From Clostridium sp. 1001275B_160808_H3 (GTDB lineage: Bacteria; Bacillota; Clostridia; Clostridiales; Clostridiaceae): 64,000 nucleotides of DNA. A program made the position numbers and the translations under genes. Positions within the stretch are counted from its first letter, which is position 1; each line of letters opens with the position of its first letter. Where the stretch lies: assembly GCF_015550425.1 (NCBI RefSeq), contig NZ_JADNAT010000018.1:1-64000 (forward strand), given 5' to 3'. The notes under the pieces were generated by a model. That model was not told the DNA's origin. It did no database searches and worked only from the letters and a program-made list of their open reading frames with translations. Shown here one piece after another: positions 26,987-36,479 of the stretch.

Positions 26987-27550
26987 TTACATGTAAATAA
27001 ATAAACCTAAGAGTCCTGTTAATGTTATAATCGTTAATGGATTAAACTTGTATTTTCTAAGTAAAAAAAGTGAAATAGAAAAAATTATGATAGCAACTAA
27101 GTTAATGTTATTTAAATTTCCGCTTAAAGTAGTTCTTCCTAAAAATGCAATTAAAATTATAGAGGAAGCAGATGATGCAATAAGACCAATTGAAGTTGAA
27201 CGAAGACCTTTTAAAACATTTGCAATTTCTTCAATATCCTTATGCTTTTTAAAAAAGTTAAATAAGAAAATGGAAATAATCACACCAGTAATTACGCAAG
27301 CAAAGGTAGCTAATATTGCACCAAAAATTCCTGCTATTCTTAGACCAACAAAAGTTGAAGCATTAATTGATAGTGGGCCAGGGGTCATTTGAGATATAGT
27401 AATAATATCAGTAAATTCTTGAATAGTAAGCCAACCATATTTATTTACCATTTGGTCTTGAATTAGAGGCATTATAGCATAGCCTCCGCCAATACTAAAG
27501 GAACCTATTTGCCAAAAGCTTAAAAATAAGGTGATAAGGATGTTAATCAT
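26987..27550 (-). CDS. Chromate-transporter (CHR) family half protein, second gene
   Basis: 187-residue membrane protein with about six hydrophobic segments and the CHR signature FWQIGSFSIGGGYAIMPLI followed by SQMTPGPLSINASTFVG. Short CHR proteins work as a pair. TAGGAGGACTT sets ATG 27550, which overlaps the end of the upstream half gene by 8 nt. Transported anion is unknown; chromate is a family name and not a prediction. Confidence 0.88.
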   Translation of the reverse strand: MINILITLFLSFWQIGSFSIGGGYAIMPLIQDQMVNKYGWLTIQEFTDIITISQMTPGPLSINASTFVGLRIAGIFGAILATFACVITGVIISIFLFNFFKKHKDIEEIANVLKGLRSTSIGLIASSASSIILIAFLGRTTLSGNLNNINLVAIIIFSISLFLLRKYKFNPLTIITLTGLLGLFIYM

Positions 27551-28124
27551 TTCTAAGTCCTCCTAATTTTTTCTTCCTAACATATACTTGAGTAAGGCTA
27601 ACTATTACTCCAAAAATAATAATAGCTAGTACATTTATATTAAAGAAGAAGCTAGCTATAAATGAAAACGGTACTAGAAAAGATAATAATAAATTTTTTT
27701 CTTTAAACACATCATGGCTCATATCAATAACTAGGTCTACAATTGTAGCCGCAACACCAGCTTCCATTCCTTTAAGAATTGCAGAAATAACTATATTACT
27801 TCTAAAAGCTTCGTAGAAGAAAGAAATAACGGATAATATTAACAATGGAGGTAAAACTGTACCTATACATGTTATGATAGTTCCTTTTATTCCTAAAAGA
27901 TTGTAACCTATTAATGAAGATAAATTAACAGCAATGGCTCCAGGATTTGATTGAGCTATTGCTGCCATATCAAGCAATTCTTCGTTATTTATTAATTTCA
28001 TATCTTCGACTAAATATTTTCTTAATAAAGGAATAATTACGTATCCTCCACCAAAACTAAAACAACTCACTAAAAATGTCACTTTAAAAAGTGAAAAATA
28101 TAGCTTAAACTCTTTAATTTTCAT
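27543..28124 (-). CDS. Chromate-transporter (CHR) family half protein, first gene
   Basis: 193 residues (from ATG 28124, spaced 7 nt from AAGGAGTG; ATG 28133 is too close). It has SCFSFGGGYVIIPLL and the AIAQSNPGAIAVNLSSLIG motif, paralogous to the other half. The two overlapping genes would encode a heterodimeric transporter. Divergent from a LysR regulator that probably controls them. Confidence 0.88.
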   Translation of the reverse strand: MKIKEFKLYFSLFKVTFLVSCFSFGGGYVIIPLLRKYLVEDMKLINNEELLDMAAIAQSNPGAIAVNLSSLIGYNLLGIKGTIITCIGTVLPPLLILSVISFFYEAFRSNIVISAILKGMEAGVAATIVDLVIDMSHDVFKEKNLLLSFLVPFSFIASFFFNINVLAIIIFGVIVSLTQVYVRKKKLGGLRND

Positions 28125-28243
28125 GTCATGCACTCCTTATAATTTACTCTTATGCATATAAGTATATAGCATAGACACAGGATAAGTATAATAGTATAAT
28201 TTTATATAATATATAAACATTTAGTAATGAATTAGGAGGGAAA

Positions 28244-29119
28244 ATGAAGATTAGGCATTTACGTATTTTTAAAGCAGTATGTGAAGAGGAAAGTGTCACT
28301 AAAGCATCTGAAAAATTGTTTATGACACAGCCAGCAGTTTCCCATGCTATAAGTGAGTTAGAGGATTATTTAGGAGTATCCCTATTTGATAGAATTTCAA
28401 GAAAAGTTTATTTAAATGAGACGGGTAAACTATTTCTTACCAAAGTTACAAAGCTATTAGACTTATACGATGATTTAGATAAAAATATTAAAGAATTAGA
28501 AGATAATGCTGTTATTAAGATAGGTTCATGTATGACTATTGCAAATTTTATTTTACCTACTATAATAGAAAAATTTCAAGGTGTATGTAAATCTACTCCA
28601 ACTAAAATTATAGTTGATAATGCAAGAAGTATCGAAAATATGTTATGTAAGAATGAAATTGATTTGGGTTTAATAGAGGGTGTTGTTTATAACGAAGAAC
28701 TTGAAAGAATTCCATTTTCTTCTTATGAATTAGTAGTGGTTTGTTCTAATAAACATAAATTTGTAAAAGAAAACTCTATAATGTTAAATGAATTAGTAAA
28801 GGAAAAGTTATTATTAAGAGAAAAGGGAAGTTCTATTAGAGATATTTTTGATAGTGCTTTACTATTACATGATATAAGAGTTAATCCTAGTTGGACAAGT
28901 GTAAACTCTCAAGTTTTAATAGAGGCTGCAAAGAAAAATTTGGGAATAACAGTATTACCTAAAGTATTAGTTGAAAATGAAATTGATCTAGGAAATCTTA
29001 TTGAAGTCAATGTTAATGAACTTAACTTATCTAATGTAAATAATATTGTTTTTTATAAAGGAAAAGTACAAACTAATAGTTTTAAGGAATTGGTTAATAT
29101 AATAAAAAATATAGTTTAG
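28244..29119 (+). CDS. LysR-family transcriptional regulator
   Basis: 291 residues; N-terminal HTH in TKASEKLFMTQPAVSHAISELEDYLGVSLFDR and a substrate-binding-like effector domain (about residues 90-291). TAGGAGGG precedes ATG 28244. Divergent by 120 nt from the CHR pair, the classic LysR arrangement. Effector unknown. Confidence 0.92.
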   Translation: MKIRHLRIFKAVCEEESVTKASEKLFMTQPAVSHAISELEDYLGVSLFDRISRKVYLNETGKLFLTKVTKLLDLYDDLDKNIKELEDNAVIKIGSCMTIANFILPTIIEKFQGVCKSTPTKIIVDNARSIENMLCKNEIDLGLIEGVVYNEELERIPFSSYELVVVCSNKHKFVKENSIMLNELVKEKLLLREKGSSIRDIFDSALLLHDIRVNPSWTSVNSQVLIEAAKKNLGITVLPKVLVENEIDLGNLIEVNVNELNLSNVNNIVFYKGKVQTNSFKELVNIIKNIV

Positions 29120-29193
29120 TAAACTTAATATAGGTGCATAATAAATCTTTTTTCATATTATAAGTATATATTAAGAAGGTATTTGAGTTTGGG

Positions 29194-29556
29194 GTGATTT
29201 ATATATTTAATATGTTATGGAGAGATGAAAAATATAGCATTGATGTAATAATAGACTCTATAGGAAAAATTGATAATAAAGTGCGAATATGTGATTTTTT
29301 TGATAATGTTACGTTAAAAAGACCTGATGCTATTAAACTTATTATTTTTACAATAGAAGGAGAACCTATATTTATAACTATAATTTATAATGGAAATTTT
29401 ATAAAATTAATTGATGATTCAACTAAGACTAATTCAAAACATTATAATGAGTATACTGGGAATAAATATTTAAAAGAAGCTCAAGGAGAAATGATTACTT
29501 ATAGTTTATACCAAGATGAAGAGTTTATAAGAAGAATGTTTTCTTATAGAAATTAA
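29194..29556 (+). CDS. Uncharacterised protein, 120 aa
   Basis: A mixed alpha/beta, cytoplasmic-type sequence with alternating hydrophobics (VIIDSIG, LIIFTIEGEPIFITIIYNG). GTG 29194 is used here; ATG 29212 (MLWRDEKYS), about 12 nt downstream of GGGGTGAT, is an alternative. No family recognised. Terminator overlaps its end, supporting a real transcript. Confidence 0.55.
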   Translation: MIYIFNMLWRDEKYSIDVIIDSIGKIDNKVRICDFFDNVTLKRPDAIKLIIFTIEGEPIFITIIYNGNFIKLIDDSTKTNSKHYNEYTGNKYLKEAQGEMITYSLYQDEEFIRRMFSYRN

Positions 29557-29605
29557 AATAGTCTATAGGTTTATTTTTAATAATCCTATAGACTATTTTT
29601 ATAAT
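29555..29605. terminator. Bidirectional terminator between the 120-aa gene and ade
   Basis: Perfect 15-bp stem AAAATAGTCTATAGG (29555-29569) / CCTATAGACTATTTT (29585-29599) followed by T. Confidence 0.92.
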
Positions 29606-29636
29606 TTATTTCTTAATTATATGTCTAAGAAAAGCA

Positions 29637-31373
29637 TTAATAAGCATTGTCTATAAATTCAAACTTACTTACATCAAATAATCCTTTATCAGTTATTTTT
29701 AGTTCTGGGATAACTGGTAATGATAAGAAAGATAAAGTTAAAAATGGATTGAAATTTATATCTGGAGCAACTTGCTTTATAGCTAAATGTAGTTTGGCTA
29801 AATCATCAACAACTTCTTGAGATGTTCTTGAAGTTATTAACCCAGCGATTTCTAGTTGAATTGATGCTAATACCTTTTTATCTTTAACAACTATAATTCC
29901 ACCATTTATTTTTTTTAGTTCTTCAACTGCAAATAATATATCTTCATCAGATGTTCCACATGTTATTAAATTATGAGAATCATGAGCAACAGTTGTAGCA
30001 ATTGCTCCATATTTTAGGTTTAATCCTTTTATTACTCCAAGGCCAATATTGCCTGTATTTTTATGTCTTTCAATCACAGCTATTTTTAACAAATCTAAAT
30101 TTACATCTGATTGAAATGATTTTGTATCTTTTAAGGTACTTATATCAACTTTTACATGATTACTTTCAAGCTTATTTGGATTAATTTTAATTACATTAAG
30201 TTTGGTTTTTCCTTCTATATCTATTTCTAAATCTTGAGAAGTAATCTTTTTTGTATTAATATTATTTAATTTAGGAAATTCAAATTGTTTATCAGATGTA
30301 TTACATACTAATTTATTTTCTTTTACTACTAATGTTCCGTTTTTATAAACTGAGTTAATCTTAAAATTAGATAAATCATCTAATATTAAAAAGTCCGCTA
30401 CATACCCTGGTGCAATTGCTCCTTTGTATTTAAGGTTATAGCATTCTGAAGGATTTAATGTACACATTTGAATAGCTGTTTCAGGGGCTAGACCATAAGA
30501 AATAGCCATTTTGATAGAGTTATCAATACTTCCATTTTCTATTAAATCATCTATATGCTTATCATCTGTGCAAAAACAAATTCTCCTACTATTAGAAATA
30601 GAAACAGCCTTTATTAATTCTTTTAGGTTCTTTGCGACAGATCCTTCTCTAATGTGAACATACATGCCTCTTCTTAATCTTTCAACAACTTCTTCAGCTA
30701 AATGCGATTCATGATCTGTAACTATATTTGCAGTTGAATAAACGTTAAGCATATCATTTGTAAATCCAGCACAATGACCATCAATTATTAAACCATTTGA
30801 TTTTGCATCCCAAAGTTTATTAATCATATCATCAGAACAATTTATAACTTCAGGGAAATTCATAACTTCGGCAAGTCCTAATACATTAGATTCATTATAT
30901 AATTGATGCAAATCGTCACTTCCTAATATTGCTCCAGAAGTTTCAAAAGAAGTAGCTGGAACGCATGAAGGAAGCATAAAGTAATAATCAAATGGAGTAG
31001 CTTTAGAAAGATCCATAATCAGTTTTATACCTTTGTCTCCTAGTACATTAGCAATTTCATGAGGGTCAATAACTATAGATGTGATTCCATGCAATAATGC
31101 AGCTTTATAGTATTCTTGTGGAGTTACTAGTGACGATTCGATATGAGCATGGGCATCTATAAGACCAGGGCAAATAAATTTGCCAGTACCATCAATTTCA
31201 ACTGTGCCCTTATAATCACCAAAGCCAACAATAACTCCATTTTTTATAGCTACATTATTTATAAAAGAACTGTTTTGAAATACATCAACAATAGTTATAT
31301 TATTAATAACTAAGTCACATATTTCTGCTTTACTTGAAGCCTTAATTTGAGATATAAAATCTTTTTTATTCAT
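29637..31373 (-). CDS. ade: Adenine deaminase
   Basis: Converts adenine to hypoxanthine and ammonia. The 578-residue amidohydrolase has the metal motif CPGLIDAHAHIESS, IVIDPHEIANVLG, DGHCAGFTND and FCTDDKHIDD, and the C-terminal Ade-specific domain with VAHDSHNLITCGTSDEDI. RAGGTGG-type site (CAGAGGTGG) precedes ATG 31373. A purine riboswitch lies in its leader, so expression responds to a purine base. Confidence 0.95.
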   Translation of the reverse strand: MNKKDFISQIKASSKAEICDLVINNITIVDVFQNSSFINNVAIKNGVIVGFGDYKGTVEIDGTGKFICPGLIDAHAHIESSLVTPQEYYKAALLHGITSIVIDPHEIANVLGDKGIKLIMDLSKATPFDYYFMLPSCVPATSFETSGAILGSDDLHQLYNESNVLGLAEVMNFPEVINCSDDMINKLWDAKSNGLIIDGHCAGFTNDMLNVYSTANIVTDHESHLAEEVVERLRRGMYVHIREGSVAKNLKELIKAVSISNSRRICFCTDDKHIDDLIENGSIDNSIKMAISYGLAPETAIQMCTLNPSECYNLKYKGAIAPGYVADFLILDDLSNFKINSVYKNGTLVVKENKLVCNTSDKQFEFPKLNNINTKKITSQDLEIDIEGKTKLNVIKINPNKLESNHVKVDISTLKDTKSFQSDVNLDLLKIAVIERHKNTGNIGLGVIKGLNLKYGAIATTVAHDSHNLITCGTSDEDILFAVEELKKINGGIIVVKDKKVLASIQLEIAGLITSRTSQEVVDDLAKLHLAIKQVAPDINFNPFLTLSFLSLPVIPELKITDKGLFDVSKFEFIDNAY

Positions 31374-31430
31374 AAATCCACCTCTGAGTATATTTAAATA
31401 TAATAATAAACAACCTCACCTGGATTAAAA

Positions 31431-31500
31431 CTTCTTAGTTATACTATTTACGGTAGTATAGTAGAGACGCCCAAACCATATTATCAGGCTTATAGGAAGG
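31431..31500 (-). promoter_or_regulatory. Purine riboswitch, guanine-type by sequence, in the ade leader
   Basis: Read on the minus strand: loop 2 AATATGG, junction GTCTCTAC (U47 and U51 kept), loop 3 ACCGTAAAT between complementary TATACT and AGTATA, and junction AACTAAG with C at the ligand-determining position 74. P1 pairs CTTC with GAAG. Residue C74 predicts guanine/hypoxanthine over adenine. The A-A-C-C-T just 5' of the aptamer could pair with AGGTT downstream to form an expression-platform helix. Confidence 0.88.
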
Positions 31501-31648
31501 TTATTTTTATCTATTATATGAAATACCAGACAAGCTGTCAAAGGAAAAGTTATATTAATATAATATTATTTATAGTTAAATAAAGAACTAAAGAACTTTT
31601 AAACTTTTATAATTTATGATTTAATATTTTTATAAGGAGGGGGTATAT

Positions 31649-32566
31649 TTGCCAATCAAAATTCCAAGAGATCTTCCAGCATATAATGTTTTATCTAATG
31701 AAAATATATTTGTAATGAATATTGAAAGAGCAGAAACACAAGATGTAAGACCTTTAAAAATAGCAATTTTAAATTTAATGCCAATAAAGATTCAGGCTGA
31801 AAATCAATTGCTTAGATATCTATCTAATACTCCAATACAAGTAGAAATAACATTGATACAAACCAAAACATATATGTCTCAAAATACTCCTATTGAGCAT
31901 TTAAAAAAGTTTTATAATTATTTTGATGAAGTAAAAAATGATAAGTTTGATGGGTTAATAATAACTGGGGCACCTGTTGAAACTATGGAATTTGAAGATG
32001 TATCATATTGGGATGAACTAAGAGAAATAATGGAGTGGAGTAAAATGAATGTTTTTTCTACATTACACATATGTTGGGGAGCTCAAGCTGCATTATATTA
32101 CCATTACAATATAAATAAAAAGCCTTTAGAAAAGAAAATATTTGGAGTATTTCCTCACAAGATTAATAAAATCAGTGAGGATTTAACACGAGGGTTAGAT
32201 GATATTTTTTATGCACCTCATTCAAGGCATACTACTACATCAAAGGAAGATATAAATAGAGTTAAGGAGCTAGAAATATTATCAGAGTCAGAAGAAGCTG
32301 GAGCATTTATTATTGCAACAAGAGATAAAAGACAAATATTTATTACTGGTCATTTAGAATACGATAGAGATACACTAAAAAATGAGTATTTAAGAGATTG
32401 TAATAAAGGAATAAAAATAGATATCCCTAAAAATTATTTTCCTAAAGATAATATAAAAGAAACTCCTATAGTAAGATGGAGAGGAAGTGCTAATATAGTT
32501 TTTGCTAATTGGTTAAACTATTGCATATATCAAAACACTCCATTTAAACTTGAAAATATAAAGTGA
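31649..32566 (+). CDS. metA: Homoserine O-acetyltransferase (MetA type)
   Basis: Activates homoserine for methionine synthesis. 305 residues from a TTG start ([11 protein letters not shown]) behind GGAGGGGG. Catalytic Cys142 in HICWGAQA, His in PHSRHT, and Glu in GHLEYD are present. Residue 111 is Glu (GAPVE), the residue reported to favour acetyl-CoA, whereas E. coli has Gly for succinyl-CoA. Monocistronic; no SAM riboswitch or T-box was seen upstream. Confidence 0.93.
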   Translation: MPIKIPRDLPAYNVLSNENIFVMNIERAETQDVRPLKIAILNLMPIKIQAENQLLRYLSNTPIQVEITLIQTKTYMSQNTPIEHLKKFYNYFDEVKNDKFDGLIITGAPVETMEFEDVSYWDELREIMEWSKMNVFSTLHICWGAQAALYYHYNINKKPLEKKIFGVFPHKINKISEDLTRGLDDIFYAPHSRHTTTSKEDINRVKELEILSESEEAGAFIIATRDKRQIFITGHLEYDRDTLKNEYLRDCNKGIKIDIPKNYFPKDNIKETPIVRWRGSANIVFANWLNYCIYQNTPFKLENIK

Positions 32567-32594
32567 TTATTTATACAAAATATAAAATTACTTT

Positions 32595-32639
32595 GCCTTT
32601 ATGATTTAAATTTCTATTAATTCATAAGGGCACTTTTTG
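32595..32639 (+). terminator. Terminator after metA
   Basis: GCCTTTATGA (32595-32604) / TCATAAGGGC (32622-32631) and T run. Confidence 0.85.
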
Positions 32640-32687
32640 TTATATATAGTAATATAATAAATTAGAAAGGCATGTATGGAGGATTTT

Positions 32688-33209
32688 ATGAAAGATAGGG
32701 CAATTATATTTGGATCTTCAGATAACTTTCTAATATACTTTATTAAATATGTTATTTTAAAGAATATTGAAACTTACCTAGTACTTATGAAGAATGAAGA
32801 AATAGATATAATAAAAGATATAGAAAAGGAAGTTACGATAATAAGATTTGATGGAAACATAGAGCATTTAAAATTACTTTTAAAATCTATAGAACCTAAG
32901 GTAATATATAATTTATATGATCTAAGCTTAGAAGATAAATATGAAATAAAAGATATTATAAGTAGTAATTACTTAAATATTATTCTAATTTTAGAAGCAC
33001 TTACAACATCAACAGATACAAAGCTTATTAATTTAGTAAGTAAAAGTAAGGTTAATGAAGAAGGAAATCCACTAAATTTATATTCAGCAGTTCAGAAATC
33101 TTTAGAAAGTATTATTCTTTATTATAAAAATATATATAATATAAATACTTCCATAGTATATAAAACTGGAGATGTAAAATTAGATTTAGAGAAATTATAT
33201 AGTTTTTAA
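32688..33209 (+). CDS. Short SDR/epimerase-like Rossmann protein, degenerate
   Basis: 173 residues from ATG 32688 (GGAGG 32679-32683). The predicted beta-alpha pattern and NLYSAVQKSLESIILYYKNIYNINTSIVY resemble the YxxxK helix region of NAD-dependent epimerases, but the glycine motif reads FGSSDNFLIYF and the Y-x3-K becomes YSAVQK. It is half the normal length, so catalysis is unlikely. A long terminator follows immediately. Could be a diverged domain or an unrelated Rossmann protein. Confidence 0.5.
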   Translation: MKDRAIIFGSSDNFLIYFIKYVILKNIETYLVLMKNEEIDIIKDIEKEVTIIRFDGNIEHLKLLLKSIEPKVIYNLYDLSLEDKYEIKDIISSNYLNIILILEALTTSTDTKLINLVSKSKVNEEGNPLNLYSAVQKSLESIILYYKNIYNINTSIVYKTGDVKLDLEKLYSF

Positions 33210-33262
33210 AATGATAAAGCTAATAATGCTTAAAAGTATTATTAGCTTTATCATTTTTATTA
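33209..33262 (+). terminator. Terminator after the SDR-like gene
   Basis: Perfect 19-bp stem AAATGATAAAGCTAATAAT (33209-33227) with its complement at 33238-33256, then T. Confidence 0.92.
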
Positions 33263-33350
33263 ATTTAATTATGGTTGAAATTATTAATGATAGAATATAT
33301 TATATAATTAATATTAATTAATAATTTATATTGCTATTTGGAGGTGTAAT

Positions 33351-33749
33351 ATGAAAAAGTATTTTAATTTTGCAATTTTTTATTTAGTCTTGGGGTTAGC
33401 CATGGGAGTATTCTACAGGGAGTTTACAAAGCTTAATGGATTTGAAGGAAGAACTGTATTATCAGTTGTACATACTCATGCAATAGTATTAGGATTTATT
33501 TTCTTTATTTTAGTGTTACTTTTAGAAAAAAATTTTGGATTATCAAAGATAAAACATTTTAGTAAATGGATGATATTTTATAATGTATCATTAATATATG
33601 TTTTAGGAACTTTCACAGCTAGAGGAATAATGCAAGTATTAGGAACTGATTTTGCTGGATTAAGCCATATAGCTGGTCTTGGACATGCTATGATTGGGAT
33701 TGCAATGATCTGGTTCGTAGTTACAGTTAATAAATCAATAAAAGAATAA
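33351..33749 (+). CDS. DUF2871-like four-helix membrane protein
   Basis: 132 residues with four membrane segments. Two of them carry His (VVHTHAIVLGF and LSHIAGLGHAMIGIAMIW), a layout like a small haem- or quinone-type membrane helix bundle. It resembles DUF2871 as I remember it. GGAGGTG precedes ATG 33351. No neighbours in the operon. Function unknown. Confidence 0.65.
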   Translation: MKKYFNFAIFYLVLGLAMGVFYREFTKLNGFEGRTVLSVVHTHAIVLGFIFFILVLLLEKNFGLSKIKHFSKWMIFYNVSLIYVLGTFTARGIMQVLGTDFAGLSHIAGLGHAMIGIAMIWFVVTVNKSIKE

Positions 33750-33780
33750 TATTTTATAATAAATATAATAAAACTTGATA

Positions 33781-33816
33781 AAAATAAAGGGGGAATAATT
33801 ACTCCTTTATTTTTTG
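33781..33816 (+). terminator. Terminator after the DUF2871-like gene
   Basis: AAATAAAGG / CCTTTATTT hairpin with six-T tail. Confidence 0.85.
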
Positions 33817-33882
33817 CACTTTTATAAAATTTGATATATAGTTTAAATATAATTATTTTAATTATAGGAATGGTGCGTACAT

Positions 33883-34572
33883 ATGAAAGAGTTAATAAAA
33901 TATCAATTAGGCAAAATGGAGATATTCAATAAATTAGATAAGGCTACAATAAATGCATTATCTGAATTAGGAGAAAGTAAGTGCTATTTAAAAGGCAGTC
34001 ATATATTTAGAGATAAAGATGAAATTAATAAAGTTTATATAGTATATAGTGGAAAAGTTGCTCTTTATAAATTAAACGAGTCAGCCCAAAAAAAGATAAT
34101 ATTTATATTAGGTAAGGAGTCTATACTAAATGCAGTAGTTTTAGATGATTTACCAGCTTCTATAAACTGTGAAGTATTTGAAAAAGCTGAGGTTTTATCA
34201 TTTGATAGAATGAGGTTCCAAGAAATTATGATGAGCGACTTTGAACTAACAAAGATAGTAATATCATCCTTAAGTATAAAAGTAAGAAGGTTATATAGAC
34301 AGCTAAAAAATTCTACTCCTATAAAGGTTGAAAAAAGAGTTGCGGCAAAGCTATGGAAGTTATCTAAGGATTATGGAATAGAAGTTCAAGATGGAACTAT
34401 TATAGACTTAAATATAAGTGTAACTTATTTAGCAGATATGTTTGGAGCACCACGAGAAACAATTTCTAGAGCTTTAAAAATACTTCAAGAAAATGATTTA
34501 ATAATATATGAAAAGAAAAAGATAAAAGTAAAAGATAAAGATAAATTATCTAAATTTTTTAAAGGAATATGA
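33883..34572 (+). CDS. Crp/Fnr-family regulator
   Basis: 229 residues: cyclic-nucleotide-binding-type beta roll (about 20-130), dimerisation helix, and C-terminal winged HTH VTYLADMFGAPRETISRALKILQENDLI. It lacks the N-terminal Cys cluster of classical Fnr. It directly precedes the channel and asrABC genes, so it is the obvious candidate regulator of sulfite reduction, although a terminator separates them. Ligand unknown. Confidence 0.88.
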   Translation: MKELIKYQLGKMEIFNKLDKATINALSELGESKCYLKGSHIFRDKDEINKVYIVYSGKVALYKLNESAQKKIIFILGKESILNAVVLDDLPASINCEVFEKAEVLSFDRMRFQEIMMSDFELTKIVISSLSIKVRRLYRQLKNSTPIKVEKRVAAKLWKLSKDYGIEVQDGTIIDLNISVTYLADMFGAPRETISRALKILQENDLIIYEKKKIKVKDKDKLSKFFKGI

Positions 34573-34576
34573 TAAT

Positions 34577-34617
34577 AAAAATAAAAACTGTGATGAAAGT
34601 CACGGTTTTTATTTTTA
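34577..34617 (+). terminator. Terminator after the Crp/Fnr gene
   Basis: AAAATAAAAACTGTGA / TCACGGTTTTTATTTT stem (one G-T) with short loop. Confidence 0.88.
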
Positions 34618-34678
34618 TTAGCATTTATAATTTAAGCATAGAGATTGTGATAATAATAACAATCATAAGGGGAGAAAA

Positions 34679-35458
34679 ATGATGTTTAATGAAGAATTTA
34701 ATAAGGTTGCGTCTGCTGCTAAATCTAAGGTTGAACTTTTAAAAAATAATAAACTTGGATATTTTATTAGCTCAATGTTAGCAGGTATCTATGTTGGATT
34801 AGGTATTATGTTAATTTTCACAATTGGAGGGTTGCTTAGTTCGGCAAATTCGCCTGTAACAAAAATTGTTATGGGATTATCATTTGGGGTTGCCTTAAGT
34901 CTAGTGATATTTGCAGGCTCTGAATTATTTACAGGAAATAATTTCATAATGGCAGTTGGATCATTAAATAAGACTGTTTCTTGGCTAGATACCATTAAGG
35001 TTTGGATAGTAAGTTTTATTGGAAACTTAACAGGTTCAATACTTGCAGGATCATTGTTTTTTATGGCTGGTTTAGCAAATGGACCAGTTGGGGAATTTAT
35101 AGCAAAAACTAGTGCTACTAAAATGTCTTTGCCAGCAAGTGATTTATTTTTTAGAGGAATATTATGTAATATGTTAGTTTGTTTAGCTGTATGGTGTAGC
35201 TTTAAATGCAAAGAAGAAGTATCCAAGCTAATAATGATATTCTGGTGTTTATTTGTTTTTATAACAGCAGGTTTTGAACATAGCGTTGCAAATATGACTC
35301 TATTAACTATAGGATTGCTATCACCAGCTGGAGCTGCTGTAAGTATAGGTGGATATGCCTATAACATTATAATGGTAACATTAGGTAATATGGTTGGAGG
35401 AATTGTATTTATGGCAATACCTTATTACATAATATCTAGAAAGAAAAAAGTAAACTAA
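34679..35458 (+). CDS. Formate/nitrite transporter family channel, probable hydrosulfide channel (HSC)
   Basis: 259-residue FNT protein with six membrane segments and the pore motifs of the family (FAGSELFTGNN and FITAGFEHSVANM). In Clostridioides difficile an FNT gene linked to asrABC was shown to be an HS- channel, and the same link is seen here: asrA starts 12 nt after this gene. Export of sulfide made by AsrABC is therefore the likely job. Two adjacent ATG codons (34679, 34682) follow GGGGAG. Confidence 0.9.
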   Translation: MMFNEEFNKVASAAKSKVELLKNNKLGYFISSMLAGIYVGLGIMLIFTIGGLLSSANSPVTKIVMGLSFGVALSLVIFAGSELFTGNNFIMAVGSLNKTVSWLDTIKVWIVSFIGNLTGSILAGSLFFMAGLANGPVGEFIAKTSATKMSLPASDLFFRGILCNMLVCLAVWCSFKCKEEVSKLIMIFWCLFVFITAGFEHSVANMTLLTIGLLSPAGAAVSIGGYAYNIIMVTLGNMVGGIVFMAIPYYIISRKKKVN

Positions 35459-35470
35459 GAGGTGTTTAAG

Positions 35471-36478
35471 ATGGGATATAAGCTTAAAGTAGAAGAATTT
35501 AATAATGGATTAAAAGAGCTATCAAAAAAATATAAGATATATGCACCAAAAGTTTTCGAAGGAAAGGGAACTTTTTCGGATACTGATATAGTTAGATATG
35601 GTGAAATATCAAAAATTGAGGAAATAGAATTCGATAAAAAATCACAGTTTTCATATAAAGAAGTTTTACTACCAATAACACAAACAGTATTTTTCTTTAC
35701 AGAAGATGAAATAAAAGAACCAAACGTTGATGAAAAGTCAATACTAATATTCCTAAGAAGTTGTGATATGCATTCATTAAAAAGAATTGATGATATTTAT
35801 TTAAGAAATAAATTTGAAGATCCATATTATAAGAAACTAAGAGAAAAAGCTAAGTTTGTTTTAATGGGCTGCGAAAAAAGCTTTGAAAACTGCTTCTGTG
35901 TAAGTATGGAAACAAATAAAACTAATGAATATAATGCATATGTTAAACAATCTGGTGAAGAAGTATTTTTAGATATAAAAGATGAAGAATTAGAAGGTAT
36001 ATTCACTAAATTAAATAATGAATCAATAGATGTAAGTCCAGATTTTGTTGAAAGTAATGATGTTAAAGTTAATATACCAAATAATTTAGAATTAAAAGTT
36101 ATGAATTCAAAGGTATGGGATGAATATTCAGAAAGATGTATAGCTTGTGGTAGATGTAATTTCGTCTGTCCGACTTGTACATGTTTTACAATGCAAGATA
36201 TATTCTACAAAGATAATGGAAAAGCAGGGGAAAGAAGAAGAGTTTGGGCTTCATGCCAAGTAGATGGATATACAGATATGGCTGGAGGACATAGCTTTAG
36301 AAAAGAAAAAGGACAAAGAATGAGATTTAAAGTTCTTCATAAGGTTTATGATTACAAAAAGAGATGGGGATATCATATGTGTGTAGGTTGCGGAAGATGT
36401 GACGATGCATGTCCAGAATATATATCATTCTCAAGTTGTGTTAATAAATTAGAAAAGGCTATGGAAGAGGTGAAGTAA
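35471..36478 (+). CDS. asrA: Anaerobic sulfite reductase subunit A
   Basis: 335-residue iron-sulfur electron-transfer subunit. C-terminal ferredoxin motifs CIACGRCNFVCPTC and CVGCGRCDDACPEY bind two 4Fe-4S clusters; upstream CDMHSL and GCEKSFENCFC are typical of the HycB/Asr-A group. Start at ATG 35471 (MGYKLKVEEF) behind GAGGTG. The asrB start lies 2 nt after its stop. Confidence 0.95.
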   Translation: MGYKLKVEEFNNGLKELSKKYKIYAPKVFEGKGTFSDTDIVRYGEISKIEEIEFDKKSQFSYKEVLLPITQTVFFFTEDEIKEPNVDEKSILIFLRSCDMHSLKRIDDIYLRNKFEDPYYKKLREKAKFVLMGCEKSFENCFCVSMETNKTNEYNAYVKQSGEEVFLDIKDEELEGIFTKLNNESIDVSPDFVESNDVKVNIPNNLELKVMNSKVWDEYSERCIACGRCNFVCPTCTCFTMQDIFYKDNGKAGERRRVWASCQVDGYTDMAGGHSFRKEKGQRMRFKVLHKVYDYKKRWGYHMCVGCGRCDDACPEYISFSSCVNKLEKAMEEVK

Positions 36479-36479
36479 T

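Noticed and set aside
26987-28124. Frameshifted single chromate transporter
   Set aside because: Two overlapping half-size CHR genes are a normal arrangement of this family; each half has its own ribosome site.
31510-31648. SAM riboswitch or T-box upstream of metA
   Set aside because: No SAM aptamer core or T-box sequence was visible; the structured element there belongs to the minus-strand ade leader.
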